Source of the DNA: Rhynchopus sp. YZ270_cl-10
Lineage: Eukaryota > Euglenozoa > Diplonemea > Diplonemida > Diplonemidae
Reading direction: 5' to 3'
DNA: 64,000 nt
Assembly: GCA_964035575.1 (NCBI GenBank)
Contig: OZ037910.1
Coordinates: 434,001-498,000 of the forward strand
In this document: piece after piece, positions 53,793 through 64,000 of the stretch
Numbering within the stretch: the stretch's first letter is position 1
Layout of the letters: each line of letters starts with the position of its first letter
Program-made: the position numbers and the translations under genes
The notes under the pieces: generated by a model
The model's input: only the letters and a program-made list of their open reading frames with translations
Databases searched by the model: none
What the model was told of the DNA's origin: nothing

Positions 53793-54415
53793 TCAGTTCT
53801 CACGGAGGATTCTGTCACGGAGGCAGAGGCGGTTGAGTGCCTGGTCAGCTCCGGCCCTCTCGCGGATGAACCCAGCGAAGCAGTAGGTCTTGGAGTGTCC
53901 GGTGAAGGCACCGTTGTCGTCGATGTCTCCGATGGCCAGCTGGACGGCGGCGTGGTCGGTTGCCTATGTGAGGAAAGGTGTGTAGGGAGGTGGGCTGGCT
54001 AATGGGTGAGGGGGGGGGGGGAGTCTTCAGAATATTGACAGCAAAAAGAAGAAAGATTAAGATGACCTCTAAGCCTCTGTGCTTAGTCATCTTGACCATG
54101 AGAGTTGTCGTGCAGTGCATTGGGGTTTGGAGCACAATAATGCGTGGTTTGCGCAGGAAGAAGTAGAGTTGAAATACAAAGCCCTCTCGTGACAGTGTAC
54201 CTTTGGTACAATGACCGGGTGTACCGGGGTGGACACCCCGATACATCCATGGTTTTCGTGGTTTACATCTGATAAGAATAATAAAATAGACTGTGTAAAG
54301 AGCATACCTCAATCAGGCGGTTGGTGGCGGAGCACTTACGGGGCACGTACATCTCAACGAGCTGACCCTCCTCGTTGTGCATACCAGCCTGGTGAGACTT
54401 GTTGGTCTTTCCCAT
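53793..54415 (-). CDS. RPS21: Ribosomal protein eS21 (RPS21), two exons
   Basis: Small-subunit ribosomal protein. Exons 54308-54415 and 53793-53963 (minus) join in phase 0 to 92 residues. Core family segments are [45 protein letters not shown]-like and [14 protein letters not shown]. The N-terminus carries about ten extra residues ([11 protein letters not shown]) compared with most eS21 proteins. The intron is 344 nt, donor GTATGC, acceptor CATAG, and contains antisense hairpin copies A14 and B10. The start lies 78 bp from a 430-bp mobile element that occupies what should be the promoter. Confidence 0.93.
54055..54275 (+). repeat. Hairpin repeats A14 and B10 in the RPS21 intron
   Basis: A14 (54055-54093) has the longest A-family stem: AAGATGAC with GTCATCTT plus TAAGC with GCTTA around CTCTGT. 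B10 (54167-54275) is a complete B copy with 'gtacaatgaccgggtgtacc' and 'ggggtggacacccc'. Confidence 0.78.
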
Positions 54416-54493
54416 TTTGTGGTTGTGTTTTTTTTGAGGCTAGTCTGTACGTGGAGAATATATTTGGGGTGAAATAGAACTTTTTTTCAGATA

Positions 54494-54923
54494 CAGTCAT
54501 CCAACAAAGGTTGGTGGGGTAAAAACCCACCAAATTTTTTCGAGACCCCAAACCCACCAACGTTTTTACCCCACCAACCTTTTTACCCACCAACCTTAGT
54601 GGTTTCTAACCTGTGTTTACCATGTACACGCAAACCCAAAAGTGCAACATTGACGGTGTAAACCTGCGGCAGGTTTTGTATATGGGGGCATCTTTTTTTA
54701 CTTTTGCGGTATTATTTTTTCAATCTGGACCGGGTTTGGGTGGAAGTGGGGAGGGGAGGGGGGCATAGGGGTATAGGGGTCCACGTAAAGGAAACTCAAA
54801 AATGCAGTTCTAATCCAAAAAACCCACCAAATTTTTTCGAGACCCCAAATCCACCAACGTTTTTACCCCACCAACCTTTTTACCCACCAACGTTTTTACC
54901 CACCAACGTTTGTTGGATGACTG
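54494..54923. mobile_element. TA-flanked MITE, 430 bp, at the RPS21 promoter
   Basis: Terminal inverted repeats CAGTCATCCAACAAA, continuing into GTTGGTGGGGTAAAAA, with TA on both sides (54492-54493, 54924-54925). CAGT ends and TA duplication fit Tc1/mariner. Two internal arrays of 'aaaacccaccaaatttttt' and 'cccaccaacgtttttac' face each other. Confidence 0.85.
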
Positions 54924-54925
54924 TA

Positions 54926-55497
54926 TATGAAAACGTGTTGTGTTTTCCTTCAGACGTTGGCGCCTGTCATTTACAAGGTCATGGTGGAAACCCCGACTTT
55001 TACAGTCTCCAACTGATCTTAATTATTCGACCAGAAAAGGGGAAGATTATTTTCGTTGAACGCAGTTTGTGTGGAAAAGGAAGGGAGATAGGGGGGATAC
55101 GAAGAATCGTTTGTATGTTGAAAAATTGGCTGGTTCTCTCTGTTTTGCTTTGGCTTTTGTTTTTTTGCCGAAAAAAGCATTTTAGTTTGATGTTAACTGC
55201 AAAAGGTAACGACAAGCAAGATTGCATTAAACTTTGTTGAGTATCTAGCCTTACTATCTTGTGTCCCTTTTGGCTAACGCTCCTTTGTGGAAACAAGAAA
55301 AAAAGGGAGGGTAAAAGAGTTAATTTCTGGTTTCGGCGGTCTGCTCCTTGACCAGGATTCAGCCCCGTGACCGCGCTCATCAGAAGGAGCCAGGGCTATT
55401 TTGGGGTGGGGTTGGGAAAACAAAGGGGGGGTGGGGTTGGGCACAAACCCAATGTTAAAACAAAGTGGAGATAGGGGGGGAGAGCGCTTTTGTCATA
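54926..55497. other. Spacer upstream of RPS21
   Basis: Contains a sequence shared with about 45504-45560 ('ccaactgatctt' and 'attttcgttgaacgcag'). A 12-base match to the U2 snRNA 5' region was considered and rejected. No gene is supported. Confidence 0.4.
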
Positions 55498-55910
55498 TTT
55501 GCTGAGTAGAACCTTGAGGGGTCGTCTACTGGTTCGCACAGGGTTTGTGGGCACTCCACTCCGGGTTTCAAAAAAACACATAAAAAAAAGTCACAAATGA
55601 CCCTTGTTGCGAAACTACAGAAAAATGAACAAACAAATGACACAAAACAATTGAGGCACATAATTTGGAAATACTTTGGTTTTGAACAATGAAAATGAAA
55701 CCAACGCAAAGAACAGCAGCAGCAGGTGTCGCTGAAGTGCAGTTAGTTTCTTAGATTCCGACAAAAAGGAAAAGGCAATGAAAAACAAGACCCACAAGGT
55801 GTGGTGTGCTATGGTGTGGGCACTGCGAGTGGAGGGGGACAGCGACAGCGACAGCAGGCAGCGCTGTGACCCAACCCCGCAGAACAGATAATTTAATGGA
55901 AACAAAAATG
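55498..55910. repeat. Protease 3'-flank repeat, copy 2
   Basis: Near-identical to 63000-63420, related to 9323-9690. It lies downstream of the intact cysteine protease. Confidence 0.8.
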
Positions 55911-56131
55911 AGGAAATGAAACTTGAAAATGAAGATAAATAAGCCTGATGGACAGATTCATCGATAATAAAACAAAATGTGTTTGATCATATGCACTCAG
56001 ACACACAGAGGACAAATGCAAATACTCAGACAATCGAGGTTAATACTAATTTAATAAGGAAACAAACAGCAAAACAACACCATTTATAAGTAAACACACG
56101 AGGGCTCACAAGCTGCCACAAGGCGGAGTGC

Positions 56132-57100
56132 TCAGACGGAAGGTGCCGACGGGGAGTTCTTGAGGAGGCACTGGTTGGTGCCACGGGCAACACGGATGTA
56201 TCCAGACTCTCCCCAGCCAGATGCCCAGGAGTTCTTGATGATCCAGTAGTCGGGGGTCACACCGACGGCGAGAACTCCGTGGTCAAGCTGGCGGGACTCA
56301 CAGTTGTCCATCACTCCACCCTGGTACGTCTGCCACGAGGTCGCGTCAACGGCAATCGAGATCGGTCCGTTCGTCAGCATCCAGGTCGCCATCTCGTCCT
56401 CGTCGTGGGGGAGGTTCGCGTACGACACAATGGTGGCACCCACCTCCATGTCTGCCGTCCACTTGCACTCACCAACAAGGCCGTTCCCAGCTGTGTACGG
56501 GTAGGCCTCCTCAGTCACAATGTCTCCGTTGTGGTTGTCGAGAAGCCACTGGAACGCGTTGTCCATCAGACCCCCACCGCACCCGGCATCAACGCTGTCA
56601 CATGCAGCAAGCTCCTGCTCAGACAGCGAGGTCAGCGTGTGTGCAGCAGACCACTGGCCCTCAATGCCTCCGGTCGAGGAGAACGCCCAGCACGACCCGC
56701 ACTGGCCCTGGTTCTTCACGTGGGTCACACGGTCCTGCGTCCTCCAGTCCACGGAGTCGCCCTTCACCTTCAGGATCTGGGACTCGGTGTACTGCTTCTT
56801 CGGCGACTCCTTCACAGGCACGCTCAGGCTGTGGTACGCCTTGAACTCCTCCTCAGTCAGGTCCGTGAACTGGTTCATCCCGTGGCGCACTCCGGTCTTC
56901 GACCCAGCCTCACGCTCAGCAGCCTTCAGCATGTTCTTCTTGAAGACTGCACGGCGGGCAGACTCGTCCGCACCGCTGTACTGCTTTCCGTAGGTCTGCT
57001 TGAAGTTTGCCCACAGCAGACCCTCGTTCATCTCCACGTACGACGCGGGCAGGGCAGTCGAGGCTGCCGCCATTGCGAGAACAGACAGAGCCGTCTTCAT
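56132..57100 (-). CDS. Papain-family cysteine protease (cathepsin L-like)
   Basis: 322 residues, no intron. A signal peptide (MKTALSVLAMAAASTALP) is followed by an I29 inhibitor propeptide (LWANFKQTYGKQY...MNQFTDLTEEEF). The mature enzyme has the active-site Cys in NQGQCGSCWAFSS, His in LDHGVLAVG and Asn in IIKNSWASGWGESGY. Family enzymes are made as zymogens and act in lysosomes or outside the cell. The mature domain starts near DSVDWRTQDRV. The 5' flank is shared with the deleted copy at 9777-10516, and the 3' flank with the partial gene at the right edge, so this is one of at least three tandemly amplified copies. The start has the ACAACATG context used by the ubiquitin genes. Confidence 0.95.
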   Translation of the reverse strand: MKTALSVLAMAAASTALPASYVEMNEGLLWANFKQTYGKQYSGADESARRAVFKKNMLKAAEREAGSKTGVRHGMNQFTDLTEEEFKAYHSLSVPVKESPKKQYTESQILKVKGDSVDWRTQDRVTHVKNQGQCGSCWAFSSTGGIEGQWSAAHTLTSLSEQELAACDSVDAGCGGGLMDNAFQWLLDNHNGDIVTEEAYPYTAGNGLVGECKWTADMEVGATIVSYANLPHDEDEMATWMLTNGPISIAVDATSWQTYQGGVMDNCESRQLDHGVLAVGVTPDYWIIKNSWASGWGESGYIRVARGTNQCLLKNSPSAPSV

Positions 57101-57343
57101 GTTGTGTCTTTGTCTGGTTGTGTGTGTTGTCTGTGTGGTGTGTCGTGGACAAAGGGGCGGGTGGGGATGAGTTACATATGTTGGCAGAGGGGCTAGGCAA
57201 TATGTGAAACGTTGGAAAACAAACAGCATGACCGACAGATTGTGGCATCAAACGTGCAGCAAAACGACGTGCAACAAACACACGTAGTCTTGATGCAAGA
57301 GAGGACCGCTGCAGGCGTGTTTTGTTCAAAACTAATACACTTC

Positions 57344-57574
57344 TTAGTCACCGCGCAGTCTTAGCTCCAACTGAAGTGTGCTCTTAGGCTGGATGTTGTA
57401 GTCTGCAAGGGTGCGTCCGTCCTCAAGCTGCTTGCCGGCAAAGATCAGACGCTGCTGGTCTGGTGGGATGCCGTTCTTGTCCTGGATCTTCGCCTTCACA
57501 TTCTCGATTGTGTCGTTGGATTCCATCTCAAGTGTGACGAGATCTCCGACCCGAGGTTTGACGAAGATCTGCAT
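57344..57574 (-). CDS. Variant ubiquitin ending Gly-Asp
   Basis: 76 residues, same length as ubiquitin. The central part is normal ([28 protein letters not shown]), but the first hairpin is PRVGDLV instead of TLTGKTI. Lys11 is Asp, Lys63 is Pro, Leu8 is Arg and Val70 is Glu, and the C-terminus is LRLRGD then TAA. Loss of Gly76 should stop E1 activation, and loss of Leu8 and Val70 removes much of the hydrophobic recognition patch. The frame is intact and the leader matches those of the other ubiquitin genes. It is an older duplicate of the gene at 10760-10999; both end in Gly-Asp, so that change precedes the block duplication. Confidence 0.82.
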   Translation of the reverse strand: MQIFVKPRVGDLVTLEMESNDTIENVKAKIQDKNGIPPDQQRLIFAGKQLEDGRTLADYNIQPKSTLQLELRLRGD

Positions 57575-57640
57575 GTTGTGTTGAAAAAGAAACGGTGTTG
57601 TATACGGTTTCTATGAAAGGTGGTATGTTAAGGAGGAGTG

Positions 57641-58261
57641 TGAAATGTACGATAGTGGGGAGATGTGGGAGGTCTGAAAGCAAGACAAAAAAGCCGCAGG
57701 GCTTGTGTCAAGAAAGGTAAACCCGTGTCCGTGCCGCGATGTGAGATAAACAGCCGCCTTCATCAACGAAGGTTGTCTGGAACTGGGGAGTGTGGACAAG
57801 CCAGTCTGCTTCAACCGACGGTACAGGTCCCTGCTTGACCCTCCCAAGCACACATTCCATTGGCGTGTGGAGGAATGCGAAGCACCAGGTGGAAGAAAAT
57901 AGCAACTGGAGCAAAGCAGAAAAATGAGTTGCAAGCCTTGAGAAAGATGAACGTCACCTGAACATCTTCACGGAGCCTTTCCACCGGCCACAGCTCATTG
58001 CACAGATGGAAGCAACACAGTCCACACAAAGATTTCCCCATACATCGGCCATGTGTTCCTCTCACGCAAACTCACAGGCAGACCGCAACACTAACGCAAA
58101 TATAAATTGCAAGGGGTGCGCGGATGAAATGTATTCTGGGTTATTCAACAAAATACGATCAATAATGGGATGGTATGGGGATCCACAACCAAGACCGCAC
58201 CAACCCACAAGAGTTAACCAAACTCTTCTGGGGGGTTTGTTTGGTGTGGTGGTGTGTTGTC
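57641..58261. other. Spacer between variant ubiquitin and the duplicated flank
   Basis: GC-balanced, with short frames on both strands but no domain. Part near 60410-60480 repeats the 'gggagatgtgggaggt(c/t)tga' stretch at 57658. No gene is supported. Confidence 0.4.
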
Positions 58262-59168
58262 ATCACTGTGGCGTTTCACAAATGGAAGCAAATCTCGGTC
58301 ATGGTGATGCACCCTCCAGATGGCACAGACAGCCGGTGAAGAAGGGTCTAAAGTCACACCTTGCAGATGAGGAGTACCAAGGACAAGGTGTCGTTGGTTT
58401 GTAATGGAAACACAGAAGATGGGTGGCAGGAAAGAAGTGGGACACTTGGCATCTGAAGTGGAGTGGGAAGATACAAGAAGGCAGAGTGGGTGTGGGGGTT
58501 CAGTTAGTTGTGTTTTCCTTTCATATGGCACTGTGTATTGTGTGCCATGTGCACTCCTTTAGTTTCACGAAACGCTCTTCTCATTTCCTTTGGTTTTCCC
58601 ATCCACCAAAGTGCGGGGGAAATTGCCGAACAATGAATGTTCTGCAGCAAGAGAACGTCACGTGCAGACGCACACGTTGCACAGCAAGTGTGCAGGATAG
58701 AATGTGTGCATCTCGGGTCTACAAAAAGCAATAAAAACAAAAGTAAAACGAAGAAAGCAAATAATAGCACAAAGAGACATCACGGAGAACAACGCTAGAA
58801 AACTAATAGTTACCGCACCAAGCAGTCATCCTGCACGGTGCACACGTGCAACTCAAGACACGTGCATGCAAAGATCTTCATATTTCGTACATATCAAGTC
58901 CGCTGCTTTTTTTGGTTGTGAACAGGAGAACTGAACTTCTATTATTTTCCCTTTTCGGTAGTTTTGTTTTGTTTCAAATAAAAAATCAAGAATAATTCAT
59001 TGCCTCCACCCCTTAGATAGATGACGTGTATGTAGCACGTCAGGGGCTTCAGCCAAACGAAAGAAATGTTACAGGTTGTTGTGTTTCCACAAGTTTTTTT
59101 CTTCTCAACAGCACTGGTACGCATGCTGACACTTCCGCAAGGACAAGATGCATTCCACTTCAGCCACC
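58262..59168. repeat. Duplicated 3' flank of polyubiquitin, copy 2
   Basis: Partner of 7801-8720. Shared sequence includes 'ggtcatggtgatgcaccctc' and 'gagaacgtcacgtgcagacg'. Confidence 0.8.
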
Positions 59169-61325
<2,157 letters not shown>

Positions 61326-62858
61326 TCACGTGCTCATGCAGGTGGAGGAGCAGCCGTCCCCATCAACAGTGTTCCCGTCGTCGCACTGCTCACCGTCGTC
61401 AACGGTGCCGTCACCACAGCAAAGGACAGGGGTGAGTGCGGCTGACGCCTCCTCCAGCCACGTCCAGCCCCCCACAGGTGTAGTGTACTCAGACACCACA
61501 AAGCGTGCCAGCCCGTCAACCCCGTAGGTGTAGCTGTTCGCACTGCCACCAGGCATGTCCTGGATGTTGTGCAGGCTGCGAACGCTAATGCTTCCAGCGA
61601 GGAACTCGCTCGTCGTGCCCATGGTGTCGTGCGCAAAGGGCAGGATGGCGTCGAGCGCCACGTCCGCCACATCTCCGCCGGGGTACCTCACCTCGTAGTG
61701 TGTTGTCGTCAGGCTCCCCGCAGCAACGGCGCTGTAGCCGTGGTAGTCCTGCCACAGGGCGTACGTTCTGTCGATGTTTGCGTGGTGCAGGAAGAACAGC
61801 GGGTCTGCAGGGCTCCAGTCCGATGTCATCGTCTGCCCAATGTACGAGTGCACAGACTGGTGTGCACCTCCCTCGTACGATGCACTGAAGGACGCGAAGT
61901 CTGCTTTCACAACGTCTCTCCCCACGTTCGCCGCCCCGTACGGACCACCAATGATCGGGTTGCTGCGCTTCAGGCAAGGGTTCCCCGGCTGCGTCGTGGT
62001 CCACCCTGCAGCCACACCCTTGTCCACACACCTAGTCGCTGGGTCTGTCGTCCCAGTCGGGTTTGTCGGCCCAAACGTGTTCAGCTTCCACACACACGTC
62101 TGCAGGCTCATGTCCTGCTCCCAGTCCCAGTACGGCACCGTCACACACTCGAACCCAGGCAGCGACCGCAGGGCGTTCTCGTATCCAAGCACAAACCACC
62201 TGTGCCACGGCAGGAACGCAGACGTCGAGTGTGCAATCCCTGCGTTCGTCACGTGCGACATCTCAATAGCGTCGTACACAGACCGCTTCTGCGTCTTCAG
62301 TGCCGCCACAGCCGCAATGTAGTGTTCACGGTCCGCACACGACAGCTGCGACCACGCGTGGCGCACACGTGGCGGGCACACCGGCGCTGGCACAGGCTCC
62401 GCCGTTGGCACTGCTGTGGGCACAGGTGTGGGCGGCGGCGTCCCTGTCGAAACACAGCTCCACGCAAACGTGAACCCGTCACGTGTCACACTGTAGTCAG
62501 ACTTGAACTGCACCGCCATTGCGTGTGCCCCGTTCTTCGCATCTGCAGGTGCACTCGTCCCAGACGTGTGCGACACCTGGCTGTACGCACCCGCCCCGTT
62601 GTCCCCCCACACCGTCACAAAGTCGTACCCGGACTCTGTGTTGAACGCCGAAAACCCGACAGTGACCTCGTACCCTGTCCCGCATGCAGGCACCTTCCAG
62701 CACAGGTCTTCGTTGTTCGAGTACCGCGACGAGCCTGCTTTGTGTGTCTGCAACCCAGATGCGGGCAGCACCGTGCAGTCACCAGGGATGCTGAGCCCTG
62801 CCACCTCGCTGCAGCACAGTGTGCAGGCCACTGCTGCCAGTGTCGCCATGTGGCGCAT
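61326..62858 (-). CDS. Secreted CUB-tyrosinase with C-terminal Cys-rich repeat
   Basis: 510 residues from Met 62858. The signal peptide is MRHMATLAAVACTLCCSEVAG; Met 62849 is an alternative start. A CUB-like domain (about 27-135; DLCWKVPACGTGYEVTVGF, then FTFAWSC) comes first, then a Thr/Pro linker. The tyrosinase domain (about 160-470) has the copper A site with HSTSAFLPWHRWFVLGYE and the copper B site with HQSVHSYIG and DPLFFLHHANIDRTY. The C-terminus has one DGTVDDGEQCDDGNTVDGDG-type Cys-rich repeat. Tyrosinases oxidise phenols to quinones. A CUB module may target it to a matrix or partner. The coding region is GC-rich relative to its surroundings. It lies between the polyubiquitin and the next protease and has no paralogue in the first block. 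Confidence 0.93.
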   Translation of the reverse strand: MRHMATLAAVACTLCCSEVAGLSIPGDCTVLPASGLQTHKAGSSRYSNNEDLCWKVPACGTGYEVTVGFSAFNTESGYDFVTVWGDNGAGAYSQVSHTSGTSAPADAKNGAHAMAVQFKSDYSVTRDGFTFAWSCVSTGTPPPTPVPTAVPTAEPVPAPVCPPRVRHAWSQLSCADREHYIAAVAALKTQKRSVYDAIEMSHVTNAGIAHSTSAFLPWHRWFVLGYENALRSLPGFECVTVPYWDWEQDMSLQTCVWKLNTFGPTNPTGTTDPATRCVDKGVAAGWTTTQPGNPCLKRSNPIIGGPYGAANVGRDVVKADFASFSASYEGGAHQSVHSYIGQTMTSDWSPADPLFFLHHANIDRTYALWQDYHGYSAVAAGSLTTTHYEVRYPGGDVADVALDAILPFAHDTMGTTSEFLAGSISVRSLHNIQDMPGGSANSYTYGVDGLARFVVSEYTTPVGGWTWLEEASAALTPVLCCGDGTVDDGEQCDDGNTVDGDGCSSTCMST

Positions 62859-62999
62859 ATTGTCTTCTGTGTTTGGATACAAAATGGGTTCTGTTTCGTG
62901 TGAGGTGGTGTGCATGTGGGGCAAGTGTTGCTGCATTGCAGTGGTGTGGCTGGGATGGTGAAGAAGGTGGAAAAAGAAGGGAGAAGGCTTTTGTCGTAT

Positions 63000-63420
63000 T
63001 TGCTGAGTAGAACCTTGAGGGGTCGTCTACTGGTTCGCACAGGGTTTGTGGGCACTCCACTCCGGGTTTCAAAAAACACATAAAAAAAGTCACAAATGAC
63101 CCTTGTTGCGAAACTACAGAAAAATGAACAAACAAATGACACAAAACAATTGAGGCACATAATTTGGAAATACTTTGGTCTTTGAACAATGAAAACGAAA
63201 CCAACGCAAAGAACAGCAGCAGCAGGTGTTGCTGAAGTGCAGTTAGTTTCTCTCAGATTCCGACAAAAAGGAAAAGGCAATGAAAAACAAGACCCACAGG
63301 GTGTGGTGTGCTATGGTATGGTGTGGGCACTGCGAGTGGAGGGGGGCAGCGAAAGCGACAGCAGGCAGCGCTGTGACCCAACCCCGCAGAACAGATAATT
63401 TAATGGAAACAAAAATGAGG
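63000..63420. repeat. Protease 3'-flank repeat, copy 3
   Basis: Near-identical to 55498-55910, between the tyrosinase start and the partial protease. Confidence 0.8.
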
Positions 63421-63532
63421 AAATGAAACTTGAAAATGAAGATAAATAAGCCTGATGGACAGATTCATCGATAATAAAACAAAATGGGTTTGATCATATG
63501 CACTCAGACACACAGAGCACAAATGCAAATGC

Positions 63533-64000
63533 TCAGACAATCGAGGTCACAGGGGACTCGTTCAGGCCGCACTCGTTCGAGCCGTAGGACACACGGATGT
63601 ATCCAGACTCTCCCCAGGTCGGTCCCCAGGAGTTCTTGATGATCCAGTAGTCAGCGCCGTATCCGACAATGAGCACTCCGTGGTCAAGCTTGCACCCGAA
63701 GAACCCACAGCAGGTCGTCATCACTCCACCCGAGTACGACTGCCACTTCTGCGCATCAACGGCAATCGAGAGGGGTCCTCCAGTCGAGACAAACGCCTTC
63801 ATCTGCTCCTCCGTGTGGGTGATGTCCTTCAGCGACGAGATCGTGGCTCCGACAGGCTTCCCCTCAACAGACTCGCAGGTGTGGCGGATCCCGGTCCCCG
63901 ACTTGTACGGGTACGAGTCCTCAGTCACAATGTCTCCGTTGTGGTTCGAGATCAGCCACTTCAGCGCGTTGTCCATCAGTCCTCCGTTGCAGCCCTGGTC
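63533..64000 (-). CDS. Papain-family cysteine protease, 5' end beyond the window
   Basis: The C-terminal 155 residues are inside the window, starting at DQGCNGGLMDNALKW. His lies in KLDHGVLIVGYG and Asn in IIKNSWGPTWGESGY. Compared with the protease at 56132 it keeps the family-normal VGYG and has an extra CCGFFGC segment. It ends NESPVTSIV. It is a more diverged paralogue with the same 3' flank. The catalytic Cys lies outside the window. Confidence 0.93.
   Translation of the reverse strand, partial: DQGCNGGLMDNALKWLISNHNGDIVTEDSYPYKSGTGIRHTCESVEGKPVGATISSLKDITHTEEQMKAFVSTGGPLSIAVDAQKWQSYSGGVMTTCCGFFGCKLDHGVLIVGYGADYWIIKNSWGPTWGESGYIRVSYGSNECGLNESPVTSIV

Noticed and set aside
55205-55300. 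Possible U2 snRNA, from 'cccttttggctaa' near 55268
   Set aside because: Only about 12 bases match. The expected following branch-site recognition sequence and stem structures are absent.
61569-62903. 444-residue plus-strand frame opposite the tyrosinase
   Set aside because: Arg/His/Val-rich antisense shadow of a GC-rich gene.

Overview
The window is nuclear DNA from a eukaryote, most likely a protist. It encodes 14-3-3, a polypyrimidine-tract-binding (PTB)-like protein, polyubiquitin, MAP kinases, a kinesin and ribosomal protein S21e. Several genes are split by spliceosomal introns whose donors are almost always GTATGN or GTATTN, with CAG or TAG acceptors. Exons are GC-balanced and the spacers are full of A and T runs. 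The lineage is not identifiable from what I can see. No viral or LTR-type element was recognised.

Layout, left to right: 0-4 kb holds inverted repeats and small hairpin repeats. 4.3-6.9 kb is a copine fused to a PDZ domain. 8.7-11.0 kb is a block with a two-unit polyubiquitin, a broken papain-type protease and a variant ubiquitin. 14.2-17.0 kb is a kinesin. 20.3-22.2 kb is a five-exon 14-3-3 gene. 22.6-23.9 kb is a piggyBac-like element. 24.8-27.0 kb is a P-loop NTPase gene of Crinkler/RHS type. About 27.1-27.5 kb is a degenerate antisense 18S rRNA fragment. 28.7-37.1 kb carries two tandem MAP kinases with a complete hAT transposon between them. 37.9-41.4 kb is a TrmH/SpoU-type RNA methyltransferase with a hAT-like MITE in its first intron. 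44.5-47.8 kb holds an SGNH-like protein and a membrane protein of unknown function. 49.9-53.2 kb is the PTB-like gene and 53.8-54.4 kb is RPS21. 56.1-60.3 kb is a second, fuller cysteine protease / variant ubiquitin / polyubiquitin block (five units). 61.3-62.9 kb is a secreted CUB-tyrosinase. A further cysteine protease runs off the right edge.

All recognised host genes lie on the minus strand. The only plus-strand gene is the hAT transposase. The spacers and introns hold more than 40 copies of short (40-130 bp) hairpin repeats, called families A-I and M here. Stem sequences differ between families and in places change in a compensatory way. Every copy I found lies in the same (+) orientation, antisense to the genes. 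Many separate small inverted-repeat DNA elements also occur, several with exact target duplications and some with natural empty sites inside the window.

The points most worth following up are the uniformly oriented hairpin superfamily, two ubiquitin paralogues that both end in Gly-Asp instead of Gly-Gly, the intact hAT element, and the copine-PDZ fusion.
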